Below, one piece after another: positions 62,390-64,000 of a DNA stretch of 64,000 nucleotides. The stretch spans positions 2,666,001 through 2,730,000 of the forward strand of contig NZ_JQLI01000008.1 in the NCBI RefSeq assembly GCF_000744095.1. Reading direction: 5' to 3'. Position 1 is the first letter of the stretch, and the number at the start of each line of letters is the position of its first letter. Source of the stretch: Cupriavidus necator A5-1 (GTDB taxonomy: Bacteria > Pseudomonadota > Gammaproteobacteria > Burkholderiales > Burkholderiaceae). The translations under genes and the position numbers were made by a program. Under the pieces are notes generated by a model, which saw nothing but the letters and a program-made list of their open reading frames with translations, did not search any database and had not been told where the DNA came from.

Positions 62390-62857
62390 GGTTTCTCGTG
62401 TGGTATCGGCCGCACTCGGTAACGGTATAGGTATCGCAACCGGTATCGGCCTGGTATCGGGGCTATTGCACTGTTCAGAAAGCCGGGCTGCGCGGGTGCC
62501 GGCGCGGCGTGACGCCAGCACCTCAAATTACCCCTCGGGCCCGAGAATTGGGGCTAATCATACCATCGCAAATGCCTTCGCCGGCCCGTTTGGCGGTCGC
62601 TCCGGCGTCATATGCCCCGGTGGATTTCCTTTGCTTTTCCGTCCCTTACAAGCGTTTCCGCAAGCACTTTGGCAGCCGCACGTGCCCGTGTCAGCCGCAG
62701 CGCGGGCGCGGCCGTTAGGAAACTTATTAGGGTTACTACCAGTCTCTGAACTGTTCGCGTGATTCCGGATACGCCCCCGCGAACCGCGCACCCATGAAAG
62801 TGCCCCCGAAAGCCCTGCCCCACCCGGCAACCCCCGGGCAATCCAGGAGGACCAAGC
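62390..62857. other. smc upstream region without a gene
   Basis: 468 bp with no supported gene. It contains the GGTATCG repeat cluster at 62402-62460. It must hold the smc promoter and the promoter of the plus-strand ferritin-like gene; neither is clear by eye. Confidence 0.4.
62402..62460. repeat. Short GGTATCG repeat cluster upstream of smc
   Basis: GGTATCG or one-base variants occur about five times in 60 bp (for example 62402-62408, 62430-62436, 62442-62448, 62453-62459). It lies 13 bp upstream of the smc start codon, within the expected leader or promoter. It could be slippage-prone or regulatory. Confidence 0.4.
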
Positions 62858-63685
62858 ATGAGTGAACCGTCGACGGCCGCCCGGCCGTGGTCTGTCAATG
62901 ACATCAACTACCACGCAATCGAAGTGGAACGTGTGCGCGGCGACCGCGACCTGTTCTATCTGCTGGTGTCGGCCTCGTTTATCGAAAGTGGCTCCGACAC
63001 GTATGCCGGCAATCTCGCCATTTACTACGCCCGCGTTCCCGACGCCGCCAGCTGGCTTTCCGAGCACTGGGAAGCCGAGGAACTTCAGCACGGGCTGGCC
63101 CTGCGCCGCTATGTCGAGCATGTCTGGCCGGAATTCGACTGGGAGCGCGGCTACGCACGCTTCTTCGCCGAGTACAGCAAGACCTGCTCGATCGACCAGT
63201 TCGAGCCGACCGAGGCGCTGGAGATGGCGGCCCGCTGCGTGGTGGAAACCGGTACCGCCGCCTACTACCGCGCGCTGGAGCAGGCCAGCGACGAGCCGGT
63301 GCTGCGCGACCTGACGCGGCGCATCTCCAACGACGAAGTTCGGCACTACAAGCACTTTTATCAGTTTTTCAACCGCTTCGTGGAAGCCGAGCGGCTGGGC
63401 AAGCTGCGTGTGTTCGGCGCCCTGGCGCGCCGGCTGCTGGAGATCAAGAACGAGGATGCCGCCATCGCACTGCGCAACGTGCTGCGCATGGAACGCGGCG
63501 TCGAAGACGTGGCCGACCGGGAAGTGAAGGCGCTGAACTCCCGCGTCAGCGCCGTGATCCGCAAGAACCTGCCGATCGAGATGACCGTGAAGATGCTGCT
63601 GCGTCCGCTACACCTGCACCGCGGCGTGGAGCGGGCGGTGCGCAAGCCGCTGGTGGCGGTGGTGTCGCGGGTGATGCTGCACTGA
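62858..63685 (+). CDS. Ferritin-like/diiron-fold protein
   Basis: 275 residues. A four-helix-bundle pattern of metal ligands is seen: FIESGSDTYAGNLAIYY, HWEAEELQHGLALRRYVEH (E-E-x2-H), then AARCVVETGTAAYYRALEQA and ISNDEVRHYKHFYQFFNRF (E-x2-H). This resembles the acyl-ACP desaturase/ferritin-like superfamily. The enzymatic activity is unknown. GGAGGACC lies just before the ATG. A basic C-terminal region (LLRPLHLHRGVERAVRKP) is extra. Confidence 0.75.
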   Translation: MSEPSTAARPWSVNDINYHAIEVERVRGDRDLFYLLVSASFIESGSDTYAGNLAIYYARVPDAASWLSEHWEAEELQHGLALRRYVEHVWPEFDWERGYARFFAEYSKTCSIDQFEPTEALEMAARCVVETGTAAYYRALEQASDEPVLRDLTRRISNDEVRHYKHFYQFFNRFVEAERLGKLRVFGALARRLLEIKNEDAAIALRNVLRMERGVEDVADREVKALNSRVSAVIRKNLPIEMTVKMLLRPLHLHRGVERAVRKPLVAVVSRVMLH

Positions 63686-63700
63686 GCGGACGTTCCGCGG

Positions 63701-64000
63701 TCAGCCGCCGCGCGCCTGCCGGGCCTCATAGGCTTTCAGGTGGCTGTACGCGACCTGCAGCAGAGACAGCGGGCCGCCCTGCCGCGGCGCCCCGCGCGCG
63801 ATCAGGTCGCCGAGGATGTGGTCGGCTTCGGTGCGGGAGCGGTTTTCGACGTCGCGCAGCATCGAGGCGGTCAGCGGCGACGGCGTCAGCAGCATCTGGC
63901 CGGCGCGCGCGTCGAAATCCGGCGACGTCGGGAAGCCGTTGTACTGCGCCACGGCACGGCAGTCGGCCAACATGCCCTCAATGACGCGCCTGCCGTCCGG
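63701..64000 (-). CDS. panE: 2-dehydropantoate 2-reductase, C-terminal part, runs off right edge
   Basis: The visible ~100 residues (ADCRAVAQYNGFPTSPDFDA, LTPSPLTASMLRDVENRSRT, EADHILGDLIARGAPRQGGP, LLQVAYSHLKAYEARQARGG) match the C-terminal substrate domain of ketopantoate reductase. The key Ser and Glu lie in the TASMLRDVENRSRTEADHI stretch. It works in pantothenate synthesis or is a paralogue. The frame is open to the window end, so the gene continues to the right. Confidence 0.8.
   Translation of the reverse strand, partial: PDGRRVIEGMLADCRAVAQYNGFPTSPDFDARAGQMLLTPSPLTASMLRDVENRSRTEADHILGDLIARGAPRQGGPLSLLQVAYSHLKAYEARQARGG

Overview
The window looks like a chromosome segment of a high-GC betaproteobacterium of the Burkholderiaceae, most likely Cupriavidus or a close Ralstonia relative. 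The basis is gene order and protein character: guaA-guaB, ppsA/ppsR divergence, the run rpsB-tsf-pyrH-frr-uppS-cdsA-dxr-rseP-bamA-skp-lpxD-fabZ-lpxA-lpxB-rnhB, map-glnD, and smc-zipA-ligA. No database search was possible, so the genus is an inference.

Region 1 (1 to about 20,245) is an accessory island that runs off the left edge and ends at the 3' end of guaA. A P4-type tyrosine integrase gene (17,597-18,853) lies next to guaA. Its probable arm-site array (TTYTACCGYCA repeats) is split by an IS630-family insertion sequence (19,002-20,103). The island is a patchwork. Its left end carries genes typical of integrative conjugative elements (a DUF3363 relaxase fragment, DUF6499/DUF2285, DUF2958, DUF736, XRE regulators) around an amino-acid permease. 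A block at about 6.4-11.6 kb holds a compact RiPP-like operon. A trypsin-like protease/NUC1 nuclease fusion sits at 12.0-14.4 kb. A graveyard at 15.5-17.5 kb contains a truncated porin, a LysR remnant fused to the start of an AbiEii toxin, and a frameshifted AbiEi antitoxin that still has its operator-like palindromes.

The most interesting unit is 7,507-11,572. A 31-residue peptide gene missed by usual length cut-offs is followed by a strong hairpin. Three translationally coupled genes come next: a SagB/ThcOx-type flavin dehydrogenase, a NodU/TobZ-type O-carbamoyltransferase and an MFS exporter. No YcaO, lanthionine synthetase, E1-like enzyme, RRE protein or protease is visible. The set therefore does not fit a RiPP class I know. 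The proposed logic is that the peptide is dehydrogenated, carbamoylated and exported. The decayed tail of a second, about 60 percent identical MFS gene lies 0.9 kb upstream, which suggests an earlier related operon. An unusually AT-rich 560-bp region with repeats precedes the peptide gene.

Region 2 (20,258-34,209) is core chromosome: purine synthesis (guaA, guaB), trans-translation (smpB), ratA/rnfH, an SPFH/NfeD membrane pair, PEP synthase with its regulatory kinase/phosphotransferase, an rRNA methyltransferase and RNase HII. Region 3 (34,209-48,923) is one long minus-strand run for lipid A, outer-membrane assembly, isoprenoid and phospholipid synthesis and translation. It is fed by a good sigma-70 promoter upstream of rpsB. 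Region 4 (48,924-64,000) holds map, glnD and a pseudouridine synthase with a long Arg/Asp/Gly-rich repeat domain on the plus strand. It then holds smc-zipA-ligA-def on the minus strand, a ferritin-like protein, and the 3' part of panE at the right edge. No rRNA, tRNA or CRISPR array was seen.
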